Position numbers and translations under genes: made by a program. A stretch of 20,075 nt of DNA from a virus: the IMG/VR virus record IMGVR_UViG_3300030329_002961, positions 1-20,075 of that record. One strand, given 5' to 3'. A model generated the notes under the pieces. The model had not been told where the DNA came from. It saw only the letters and a list, made by a program, of their open reading frames with translations, and made no database searches. Shown here piece by piece: positions 4,191-11,520 of the stretch. The first letter of the stretch is position 1; each line of letters begins with the position of its first letter.

Positions 4191-5878
4191 AGCCGAAGGA
4201 AGTAAGAGAGATATATGCGGCGCACAATCGATATTGGGATGAACATCGTCCTGAGCTGCGGAGATTGAGAAGTGCCTATATGTGTCGGTATTGGGCGAAG
4301 CAGGAAAGCCCTGACCAGATTCTGATTGAAACGAGTCGGGCATACGAGTATGTCGAGGGATATGTTTCTTCTTTGTTTGCCCGTAGCCCGGCTGTGATTG
4401 TCCAGGGTGACTTGCGTGGCGATGGTGATCCGGAGGTTGTTCAGGCATTGGCCAACAACTACATGACGACGATTAGGACGCAGTTGGAGGATTGCACGCG
4501 CTTGGCGTTGATCTATCCTTGTGCGTTCATGAAGATGATACCGAATGAACACAAGGATCCTTTCAAGAGGGTGGATGTCGAGGCGGTCAGTCCGTGGGAT
4601 GTCATCGTTGATACGGATGCCGGATCTTGGAGGACGCAGCGATATGTGGCCCATCGGTATTACATAACGCTGCATGAGGCGAAGCAGAAGTATGGTTCGA
4701 AGAAGTTTGCGGCTCATGCTTTGATGCGGTTTCTGGAAGATGCCCGTGGAACGGAGGAGCATGGTCTGAAGCCGGAGGCGGCGACAGAGGAGCATGGACC
4801 GAAGTTCGAGTATGTGCAGATTGTTGAGTTTTATGATTTGGAGAATGACAAGCTTCACATCTGGAGTCCAGATTATTCCAACGGTGACAAGTTTGTCGAG
4901 AGCGGCGTTGATGTGAAGGAGGGTGTCGGAGAGGAGCTGGAGACGGTCCATTACGACGAGATTCCGTTCAAGGATAGCAGCGGGACGCCGATAGTCCCGA
5001 TAGTGCCGTTGTTCTATTCTCGTCAGCCTGACTTGCCGATGCGTGGGTATTCGCCTTTGCGCCGGGTCTACGATCAGGTTCAGGAAAGCAATATTATAAG
5101 GACTTATCAGGCGTCGATGGTCAGAAGGGCGGCGAGACAGTGGGTTGTGGAAAAGGGCGTATATGACGCGGAAGCCATGGCGAAGCTTGCCCAGGGGGTG
5201 GATGGTGAGTTCATCGAGGTGGAGATTTCGCAGGGTCAGGAGATTGCGGGTTCGATTCTCGCTGTTCCGCACACTCCTGTACCGCCGGAATTGGAATCGT
5301 ACATCCAGCAGGTGCAGGAAGACTTCGAACGCGGGAGCATTCTGGCTCCGTTTACTCGAGGTGAATCGACGAGAGCGACGGCGACGGAGATTACTGCGTT
5401 GGCGGCGTATTCTTCTTCGGAGGTAGGCAGGCTTGCGCGGGAAAGGGACAACGTCATCGAGGGGATAGCGAGGCTCTATATTGCGATGATGAGGCTGTAT
5501 ATCGATGATATCGGTGAAACGATCGTCGTGTCTGGTGAGCCTCAGACTGTTCTCGGGTCACATCTCGATGGAGAGTTCAAGTTCTTCGCGCAGGATTCGG
5601 GTGCGACGCCGGTTTCGGAGGCGGTGAAGAAGCAGGAGTTCTTCCAAGTTCTGCCTATTCTTGGACAGCTCGGTGTACCGCCGCAGCAGATATTGGCGGA
5701 ATTGGTCCGGATGCTGGATCTTCCGCAGAGCTTTGTCGAGGCTGTTGGTGCCATGCCGACGCCGCAAGGGCCCGGTGTCCCGCAGAATCCCGCCGAAGGG
5801 GCGAGGACTCAATCGACATCATTGGCTGGACAGGGTCTTCCGTCTCCATCCGATATCTCCCAGATGTTGCCGTCATGA
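4187..5878 (+). CDS. Portal protein
   Basis: A 563-residue protein forming the dodecameric DNA portal at one capsid vertex. Assignment rests on position directly after terL, length, and portal-like content: an N-terminal helical part (residues 1-60), a mixed alpha/beta wing with 'VDVEAVSPWDVIVDT', 'PIVPLFYSRQPDLPMRGYSPL' before a helical stem region, and a Gln/Pro-rich disordered C-terminus. The open frame begins at 4142, but the ATG at 4187 overlaps the terL stop as ATGA and has a strong GGAAGG site six to ten bases upstream, so 4187 is preferred. The gene ends in ATGA with the next gene. Confidence 0.88.
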   Translation: MKPKEVREIYAAHNRYWDEHRPELRRLRSAYMCRYWAKQESPDQILIETSRAYEYVEGYVSSLFARSPAVIVQGDLRGDGDPEVVQALANNYMTTIRTQLEDCTRLALIYPCAFMKMIPNEHKDPFKRVDVEAVSPWDVIVDTDAGSWRTQRYVAHRYYITLHEAKQKYGSKKFAAHALMRFLEDARGTEEHGLKPEAATEEHGPKFEYVQIVEFYDLENDKLHIWSPDYSNGDKFVESGVDVKEGVGEELETVHYDEIPFKDSSGTPIVPIVPLFYSRQPDLPMRGYSPLRRVYDQVQESNIIRTYQASMVRRAARQWVVEKGVYDAEAMAKLAQGVDGEFIEVEISQGQEIAGSILAVPHTPVPPELESYIQQVQEDFERGSILAPFTRGESTRATATEITALAAYSSSEVGRLARERDNVIEGIARLYIAMMRLYIDDIGETIVVSGEPQTVLGSHLDGEFKFFAQDSGATPVSEAVKKQEFFQVLPILGQLGVPPQQILAELVRMLDLPQSFVEAVGAMPTPQGPGVPQNPAEGARTQSTSLAGQGLPSPSDISQMLPS

Positions 5879-6147
5879 GTTATTCGATCGACTACGATTT
5901 CAATCGTGCGGCTTATTTGCTGGAAAATTTCAATGGGCTTTCGCACGACTGGCAAATTTATATTCAAAAACGGATAGATAAGCCAGAACAAAGGGTTTCT
6001 GGTGGATCCAAGCCGATGACGGAATCGGAGTCTGCCAGTGCAACCTTGCAGGCGATAGAGTCGATAAACAAAAAGTACGGGCCAATAAAAAACCAAGATT
6101 CGTTGGTTGAAAGGCTTTTTGAAAGGATCGAGCCGGATGATTCCTAA
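5875..6147 (+). CDS. Hypothetical protein, 90 aa
   Basis: A 90-residue hydrophilic protein beginning MSYSIDYDFNRAAYLLENF and ending ERIEPDDS; not recognised. It starts in the ATGA overlap with the portal stop and has no Shine-Dalgarno sequence of its own, so it would depend on translational coupling. Its 3' end overlaps the next gene by 11 bases. The tight packing between portal and lysin-like genes suggests a head-assembly or accessory role (inference only). Confidence 0.7.
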   Translation: MSYSIDYDFNRAAYLLENFNGLSHDWQIYIQKRIDKPEQRVSGGSKPMTESESASATLQAIESINKKYGPIKNQDSLVERLFERIEPDDS

Positions 6148-6712
6148 GATTTTAGAAGTGGTGAAAGCCAAGGGTTATGAGATTTTTACTGAAGGTGATT
6201 ACAATCTGAACATCATCGCCATGCGTAAAAAGGATGGAAAGCCCGATTATTTCGATGACTGGATTTGCGTGGCCTATAAGGACCGTGGCTTGTGGCAGGT
6301 GGAAAGATGGCCGGTGACGACGGATCCCGGAGTGTATTATCTGAATCATCCGAGCCGAAGGTCCGGCACGGCGATCGTATGCCCCGGCCAATACAAGGGA
6401 TATGAAATCGGATTCCATAAGGGGCGCTATGAGGCTTTGGTGCAACGGGGCCCGATAAGGGTGTTCCGGGATGCGAATCGGGACTCTGTTCATGACATGG
6501 ACCCCGATACGGTCGAGGAAGGTTTCTTCGGTTGTAACATCCATCGCAGCCATCCGACTGGAGCCTCGGGAAGGGTCTCGAAATGGTCGGCGGGTTGTAC
6601 TGTCTTTTCGCATTTCCGAGATTTTCAGAGGTTCATGGATATTTGCAAGAAGCAGATCGAGCATCATCCGAGATGGACCAAGTTCACATACACGCTTCTC
6701 GAGGAAGAATGA
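6137..6712 (+). CDS. Probable cell-wall enzyme, L,D-transpeptidase-like His/Cys motif
   Basis: A 191-residue protein. Residues 133-154 contain CNIHRSHP followed by SKWSAGC: a histidine (His136) and a cysteine in an S-x-G-C context (Cys154), the spacing and order seen in the YkuD/L,D-transpeptidase catalytic motif (H...S-x-G-C) and in related phage proteins with 'NIHR...SAGC'. It may act on peptidoglycan as an endolysin or virion-associated lysin. No signal peptide or membrane segment. The ATG at 6137 has an AAGGA site nine bases upstream; the frame also has an ATG at 6107, judged too far inside the previous gene. It lies between portal and scaffold, an unusual place for a lysis gene, which favours a structural or entry role (inference). 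Family membership not confirmed by search. Confidence 0.6.
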   Translation: MIPKILEVVKAKGYEIFTEGDYNLNIIAMRKKDGKPDYFDDWICVAYKDRGLWQVERWPVTTDPGVYYLNHPSRRSGTAIVCPGQYKGYEIGFHKGRYEALVQRGPIRVFRDANRDSVHDMDPDTVEEGFFGCNIHRSHPTGASGRVSKWSAGCTVFSHFRDFQRFMDICKKQIEHHPRWTKFTYTLLEEE

Positions 6713-7110
6713 TGCCGTTGTATGACTTCAAATGCAATAAATGTAATCGGATAACCGAAGTATTTCAGGGGTTTAACGATGAAGCCCCTTATTGTTGTAA
6801 AAAAAAGATGATGCAATGCGTCACGTTGTGGGCGCATACTCCTGCGCGATGGGGTGATTCGCATGAGTATTTCGACATTGGGCTTGGCAAGACCATAAGA
6901 AATGCATCACACAAGGACAAAGTAATGAAGGAGATGGGCGTAAGGCCCGTCTCGGACAATGAGATTGCAGACGAACAGCAATCGATTTACAGTGAAAAGA
7001 TCCAGCACGAAAAAGATGTTTCGGTATTTACCGATACGCTGAAAAAAACGAATGACGTTACGGCGGCTATCGCCACGGCGTTCCCACACAAAGAAATGGC
7101 ACAGGAGTAG
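6712..7110 (+). CDS. FmdB-like zinc-ribbon protein, 132 aa
   Basis: A 132-residue protein whose first 40 residues look like an FmdB-type regulatory zinc ribbon: MPLYDFKCNKC (Cys8, Cys11), then Cys28/Cys29 and Cys36 as the second half. The spacing of the second pair is irregular (CC, then K-rich, then C), so metal binding is likely but not certain. The remainder is polar and helical (residues 60-132). Two consecutive ATGs (6709 and 6712) are available; 6712 gives the canonical MP-x-Y start and a better distance from GAGG. It overlaps the previous stop as TGATG. Small zinc ribbons occur in many phage structural clusters, with unknown role. Confidence 0.65.
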   Translation: MPLYDFKCNKCNRITEVFQGFNDEAPYCCKKKMMQCVTLWAHTPARWGDSHEYFDIGLGKTIRNASHKDKVMKEMGVRPVSDNEIADEQQSIYSEKIQHEKDVSVFTDTLKKTNDVTAAIATAFPHKEMAQE

Positions 7111-7113
7111 AAG

Positions 7114-7605
7114 ATGTCGATACCACAAGATATTATGGCTGAAGGAGCCGCAATTGGAGCTGAACAGGACCTTTTGGATGCACAGCAACTGGCGCAGGCG
7201 GCTCCGATGGGGCAATTTTCCGCTGATGCCGTTGGAAGATTCGTCGAAGCGTTGAACGGAGTGCTTTCATTGTTTGGGGCCGAACCATTGGTCGCGCCGG
7301 GAGGGGATCTCCAACAGCTTCCACCAGAGATTTTACAGGCTTTGATGATGATCGCGGACGCTGTGGAGCTCGCTGGTGTCGACATTCCGATCGATCTTGA
7401 TCAAGTGATTTCGGACCAGGACCTTATGATGCTTGCCGGAATGCTTGTTGATTTGGCAGCAAACGAACAATTCGCGGCATTTCTTCAGGCGCCGATCGAA
7501 CCGGAAGGTGAAATGGTCCAAGAAGATGTCACGGTCGAGGCTCCAATGCCCGGTGGCGGCGAAGCTGTGATGACGGACGATGAACTTTTTATGCAACGAC
7601 TTTAA
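7114..7605 (+). CDS. Hypothetical acidic structural-cluster protein, 163 aa
   Basis: A 163-residue, strongly acidic, Ala/Leu-rich protein beginning MSIPQDIMAEGAAIGAEQ; helical in the first 120 residues, then a Pro/Gly/Glu-rich linker and a short C-terminal tail TDDELFMQRL. The ATG at 7114 has GGAG six bases upstream. It is three bases past the zinc-ribbon gene and upstream of the scaffold. Function not recognised; a conserved-looking C-terminal tail after a flexible linker suggests a peptide that binds another head component (inference). Confidence 0.7.
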   Translation: MSIPQDIMAEGAAIGAEQDLLDAQQLAQAAPMGQFSADAVGRFVEALNGVLSLFGAEPLVAPGGDLQQLPPEILQALMMIADAVELAGVDIPIDLDQVISDQDLMMLAGMLVDLAANEQFAAFLQAPIEPEGEMVQEDVTVEAPMPGGGEAVMTDDELFMQRL

Positions 7606-7652
7606 CACAAACCGGTCCGTAGCAGGGAGAAGAAGAGGATCAAAGAGGAAAG

Positions 7653-8504
7653 ATGGAAAATACGGATAACGCTGAAACGACGGAAGCAGTTGGAACGGAA
7701 GAGACGCCTGATATCAATGAATCCATGGAGGCCGATAATCAATCTGAAGAACAGACTGAAGCATCGGGTGACAAGTATGAAGATGCGATAGAGAGGCTTT
7801 TATCCAAGGCCGAGGCCGAGGACCAGGGCATCGAAGTTGAGCCCGAAACTTTGCGGAAGGGTGAAAGCTGGGACGATATTTATAGTTCTCAGACCCCGGA
7901 GGCGCAGCGTGCGCTTCAGTCTCTTCGGAAAGATTATACGAAGAAGACGCAAGCCATCGCAGAACAAAGAAAGGAGCTTGAGGCTGAACGGGAAAAGCTC
8001 ATGCTCTTGCAGCAGAACCTTACTTCCAGCGAGGGGTATAAGGCCGTAAAGGAGATGGCGGAAGCGGATGCGGGGGAATTCGATCCTTATGATCCTGAGT
8101 CTTTTGGCAAATATGTCGAAAAGTTGGTCGCGCAACGCATTCAAGACGTAATGAAGCCCATGTATGAGGAGCAGGTCCGGACCGAAACAAGGGTCAAGTT
8201 GGACAAGTTCAAGGCTGAAAACCCCGATTTGATGAATGATGAATCGATACGGAACGAGGTCAAGACGCTGCTGATGAACAACAAGGACATGCGTCTGGAA
8301 ACGGCATATTGGGTGGTCAAAGGCCGGAATGCGCGGCAGAGCGAAAAGACAAGAGAGCAGAACAGCGTAAAGCAAAGGCGTGCTGCCAAGGCTGCGGGGC
8401 TGCGTTTAGGCCGTGGGAAAAAAGCCGGAATGACGACGCCGCCAAATGCGAACGAGTTAAGAGCGACCGAAATCTACGATTATTTGCTTGCACAAAAGAA
8501 ATAA
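7653..8504 (+). CDS. Capsid scaffolding protein
   Basis: A 283-residue protein with the typical build of a phage scaffold: a very acidic, disordered N-terminus (residues 1-45), a long coiled coil (about 83-123, KKTQAIAEQRKELEAEREK), an acidic middle region, and a basic C-terminus (about 228-262, rich in Arg and Lys) of the kind that binds capsid protein. It sits directly upstream of the major capsid gene. It would guide procapsid assembly and then leave the head. The ATG has GAGGAAAG immediately before it. The call rests on architecture and position, not on a sequence motif. Confidence 0.8.
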   Translation: MENTDNAETTEAVGTEETPDINESMEADNQSEEQTEASGDKYEDAIERLLSKAEAEDQGIEVEPETLRKGESWDDIYSSQTPEAQRALQSLRKDYTKKTQAIAEQRKELEAEREKLMLLQQNLTSSEGYKAVKEMAEADAGEFDPYDPESFGKYVEKLVAQRIQDVMKPMYEEQVRTETRVKLDKFKAENPDLMNDESIRNEVKTLLMNNKDMRLETAYWVVKGRNARQSEKTREQNSVKQRRAAKAAGLRLGRGKKAGMTTPPNANELRATEIYDYLLAQKK

Positions 8505-8616
8505 CCCATGCTATAACAAAAATGACCAAAGGACTCCTATTGGAATACGCCTAACGTCGGGAACCCATACGGGCACGCTCTAACAGACTGGAATTTATAA
8601 TCTTTTAGAGGCAGAC
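8505..8616 (+). promoter_or_regulatory. Capsid-gene leader region with possible -10
   Basis: A 112-base gap before the major capsid gene, the second longest plus-strand gap in a tightly packed operon. It contains a hairpin (CCAAAGG, loop ACT, CCT-A-TTGG; 8526-8543), a perfect TATAAT (8596-8601) without a recognisable -35, and the capsid ribosome site AGAGG six bases before the ATG. It could be a separate promoter or a 5' stabilising leader. Confidence 0.35.
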
Positions 8617-9636
8617 ATGGCTATTCAATACGACATATTAGCGTCGACCCTGCGCCTCCTCGTTGATCGGGAAGTTGACAATACTTTCCGTACCGTGCCA
8701 ATGCTCGAAGCAGCACAAAGAGCCGGCAACGTGGAGAAAATCGACGGCGGGCAGAAAGTAGATCACCCCGTTATTCTCGCAGAACACTCAAGCATTACTC
8801 AACTTTCAACCGGTTACGAAGCCGTGAATCTCGCGGTCAAAGATCCGCTGAGAACCGCTTCCTTCGATTGGTGCGATTTTGTCGCTCCTGTCGTCATTAC
8901 CAAGAAAGAAGAACTTTCAAACAAGGGCCCCAGGGCCATTATCCGGATCGCTGAAGCCAGACTCAAGTCTGTCATGGGCATGTTGCAACGCGAATGGTGC
9001 AAGCAGGTTGTCCGTGGAAACTCGACGATTCTTACCGAGCTCAACACCTTGAATGGTGATGATTCGGCAACTGGTTTCTTGGAAACACTTGATTTCGGAG
9101 CCCAGAACAACGTGATTGGAAGCATCAATAAGGCTTCTTTCACTTCATCGTGGCAGAATCAAAGCGTCGATATTTCCGATGGTGGTACGGTGCTTTTTAA
9201 AGATAATGGCCTGAAATCGATGTCGAAAGCGATGATTCAATCACAGACTTATGCGCCACAAGGCGATGTCGATATCATTCTGGCATCACCAACCTCATTC
9301 GAGCTTTATCGCCACGAGCTTCAACAGCAAGAACGATACACTTCAATCGAGCAAATGAGAGGTCTTTCCGGAAAACTGGGACTTCTTTACAACGGCGCGA
9401 TGATGTACGTCGAGCCGAATCTTGGGTTTACCTCTTCAGCAGGTAAAAAATATTCAATGTATTTCCTTAACTCGGATCTTTTCACGGTCTATTTTGATCG
9501 TGATGCATACTTCGAGCTGGGCGACATGGAACGCATCAGTGGTTATGCTGCTGCTTCGACCAACATCCTGTGCCGTACTCAGCTTGCAATTTCACATCTC
9601 GCTTCACAAAGCGTGCTTTACGACGGAGAGGCGTAA
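8617..9636 (+). CDS. Major capsid protein (HK97-fold expected)
   Basis: A 339-residue protein that would form the icosahedral shell. Evidence is position (scaffold before, decoration protein after), length, and capsid-like features: N-terminal helix region with 'FRTVPMLEAAQRAG', a central 'FDWCDFVAPVVITKKEEL' strand-helix, 'DIILASPTSFELYR' and a C-terminal 'GDMERISGYAAASTNILCRTQLAISH' beta-rich part with small residues. No protease gene or obvious pro-domain is seen, so cleavage during maturation is not suggested. It has a good ribosome site (AGAGG) and C/T-ending Leu codons, unlike terL, consistent with selection for high expression. The downstream terminator fits a strongly transcribed unit. 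Confidence 0.85.
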   Translation: MAIQYDILASTLRLLVDREVDNTFRTVPMLEAAQRAGNVEKIDGGQKVDHPVILAEHSSITQLSTGYEAVNLAVKDPLRTASFDWCDFVAPVVITKKEELSNKGPRAIIRIAEARLKSVMGMLQREWCKQVVRGNSTILTELNTLNGDDSATGFLETLDFGAQNNVIGSINKASFTSSWQNQSVDISDGGTVLFKDNGLKSMSKAMIQSQTYAPQGDVDIILASPTSFELYRHELQQQERYTSIEQMRGLSGKLGLLYNGAMMYVEPNLGFTSSAGKKYSMYFLNSDLFTVYFDRDAYFELGDMERISGYAAASTNILCRTQLAISHLASQSVLYDGEA

Positions 9637-9637
9637 A

Positions 9638-10141
9638 ATGGCTACAGCTACTACATTACAACTTTTGGATTCTGTTGCCGGTGATGGTACTACCTCCTTG
9701 GGGATCACTCCATCCAATCGTCGGCAGATTGAAACGTACCTTGCTGGTGAAACTGTTGCTATTGGCGACGTTGTTGCGTTTGACTATTCCAATGCAGATG
9801 ATGGCAAAAAGACGCTTTATGTTAAAAAAGCAAGTAAGGCTGCTGCTAAAAGAAATGCTATCGGCGTTGTGTTGGCTGCGGCATCCAGTGAAGGGTCTTT
9901 GACAATTCATTCCCCTATTCGGGTGGTTATCGGTGGAGTCATTTCGGCAAAAGTCGAAGGTAAAGATCACGCTGGTAATTCGGCTATTGCGGTTGGAGAT
10001 ATTCTTTGCGCCGGAAATGTCGATGGTGTTTTTATGAACAAGGTCCAAGCAACCGAATTGCCTTCGGCTATTGCACTTGAAACTGTTCTCAGCGGTGCTG
10101 GCGCGGCTTTGAAAAAGGTTCTTGTTTTGCGAAACGCATAA
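9638..10141 (+). CDS. Head decoration / capsid-stabilising protein
   Basis: A 167-residue beta-rich protein starting one base after the capsid stop, with GGAGAGG as ribosome site. The frame is open upstream within the capsid gene, but the ATG at 9638 is the sensible start. The layout 'AGETVAIGDVVAFD ... KASKAAAKRNAIGVVLAAASSEG ... VVIGGVISAKVEG ... AIAVGDILCAG' matches small decoration proteins of the DUF2190 type, which cement the capsid surface. Repeated G-D-V and G-V-V turns support a beta-barrel. The function is inferred from this pattern and its place directly after the capsid gene. Confidence 0.75.
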   Translation: MATATTLQLLDSVAGDGTTSLGITPSNRRQIETYLAGETVAIGDVVAFDYSNADDGKKTLYVKKASKAAAKRNAIGVVLAAASSEGSLTIHSPIRVVIGGVISAKVEGKDHAGNSAIAVGDILCAGNVDGVFMNKVQATELPSAIALETVLSGAGAALKKVLVLRNA

Positions 10142-10183
10142 TTATCAGGGGGGCAGAAATCCTTCCAAGGACTTCCACAGTCC

Positions 10184-10225
10184 GATCCCCCCATCTGCAA
10201 CACGCGGGTGGGGGGATTCTGTTTT
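10184..10225 (+). terminator. Strong intrinsic terminator after capsid-decoration genes
   Basis: Positions 10185-10198 (ATCCCCCCATCTGC) pair with 10204-10217 (GCGGGTGGGGGGAT) over 14 continuous base pairs, two of them G-U, around an AACAC loop, followed by TCTGTTTT. A smaller perfect hairpin (GGACT, loop TCCAC, AGTCC; 10169-10183) lies just before it. A second run of six G (10148-10153) could compete for the same six C, giving an alternative fold. The adaptor start follows eleven bases past the T-run. Confidence 0.75.
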
Positions 10226-10236
10226 AGGGGGCAATC

Positions 10237-11520
10237 GTGAAGCTGATTGAAATCAGGAACTACATAAACAATATCGTTGATTATGCGCCAGACGTGGAAT
10301 CATACGATGAGCAGTTGAATTCGATCATTAACGATTGCTATGGACGGTTGTTTGCTGAAAAACCGTTCACGTTCGCTTCGAAAGAGGTCGTGATAAAGGC
10401 CAGAGCGGATGTAAGCATCACGAAGCTGGTGGCTACAAATGGAAGCACAGCAATCACTACGGTGGACAATCTGTTCAACGATACCATGGCTGGGCAAATT
10501 ATAGCCATACATGATGTGGAATATACGATCGCCTATGTGGCGACAGCGGGATCTGCCATTATTACGGAGCCATATATTGCAGCTACATCGACTTCGACGG
10601 CAACGGTACGGTATAGATATCTGGATTGCCCCGCCGATACGATTTCGATTTTGCAAGTTATCAAAAGAACAATGCAGCTCACCCCGCAAGAGCCCGGTCG
10701 AATGATTCCATTGACGCGGATGGAGGATGAATATTACAACTTGCCGTTGAATGAGGTGAATCTTCCAAATTATTGGGTTCCATACGATGACTTTACGGTC
10801 AATCCACCGCGTTATCCGATAGCTGCGCCAGTTGCTTCTGCGGCTGGACAAGGTGAACGTACAGTAGATGTGGCAATGACTTACGTTTATGCTGGCCGTG
10901 AAAGCGCATTAAGCAAAAGCGTAACTTTAGAGTTAGCAGACAACCAGCAATGCCAAGTCACCTTTGCAGATATAACATTCATGTCAGGTATGCGTAGACG
11001 CATTTATGCCCGAAATAAAATAGCTGGCTGGGATGCTTTCCGATTAATGAAAACTGTAGTAGGTTCAAAAACTGAAATAGACCCAGCGCCAGCAGTTACA
11101 GAAACTTACGCAATGAATGATTTTGATGCAAGTTTTGAATTCCAATCTGTTAGACACGATTCAAGCGATGGCCTGACACAAAGGTTTCGATTGTATCCCC
11201 GGCAATCGGAAGACACGGATATAACCGTCAGATATATGTACAATCCGCCGGCATTGATTGAGGATAACGACACACCGGAGTTTCCAGCGGCGCATCACGC
11301 AATATTGGCTTACATGGCATTGCACGAAATTTACATTAAGCTGGACAACATCCCGCAAGCAAACATCTACCAGCGAAAAGCAGCTCAAGAGATGCTGAAA
11401 ATGGAGCAGAGATATCTGACTCAAGTCCCAAGGCGATGGATCAAGAGGGGGATGCGGGATGGAACTGAAGATCCGCTGCCCATTTATTCGCCACTAATGA
11501 ACACGAACCAATACCCATGA
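10237..11520 (+). CDS. Podovirus adaptor (head-to-tail connector) with inserted beta domain
   Basis: A 427-residue protein, more than twice the length of T7 gp11-type adaptors. The N-terminus (residues 1-50, RNYINNIVDYAPD ... INDCYGRLFAEKPFTFA) and the C-terminal helices (about 345-405, HHAILAYMALHEIYIK) are the expected helical connector core that rings the portal. Residues 55-130 form one beta-rich insertion. Residues 205-315 look like a fibronectin/Ig-like domain (TYVYAGRESALS ... RRRIYAR) and are encoded with unlike codons. The start is GTG at 10237, with AGGGGG directly upstream. It overlaps the next gene as ATGA. Confidence 0.7.
   Translation: MKLIEIRNYINNIVDYAPDVESYDEQLNSIINDCYGRLFAEKPFTFASKEVVIKARADVSITKLVATNGSTAITTVDNLFNDTMAGQIIAIHDVEYTIAYVATAGSAIITEPYIAATSTSTATVRYRYLDCPADTISILQVIKRTMQLTPQEPGRMIPLTRMEDEYYNLPLNEVNLPNYWVPYDDFTVNPPRYPIAAPVASAAGQGERTVDVAMTYVYAGRESALSKSVTLELADNQQCQVTFADITFMSGMRRRIYARNKIAGWDAFRLMKTVVGSKTEIDPAPAVTETYAMNDFDASFEFQSVRHDSSDGLTQRFRLYPRQSEDTDITVRYMYNPPALIEDNDTPEFPAAHHAILAYMALHEIYIKLDNIPQANIYQRKAAQEMLKMEQRYLTQVPRRWIKRGMRDGTEDPLPIYSPLMNTNQYP

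Noticed and set aside
3905-5272. 455-codon open frame on the minus strand
   Set aside because: It lies opposite terL and portal, both strongly supported; it has no ribosome site or family resemblance and follows from the G/T-ending codons of the sense genes.
8522-8554. Ten-codon frame (MTKGLLLEYA) before the capsid gene
   Set aside because: No ribosome site, and short enough to occur by chance; it overlaps the leader hairpin.
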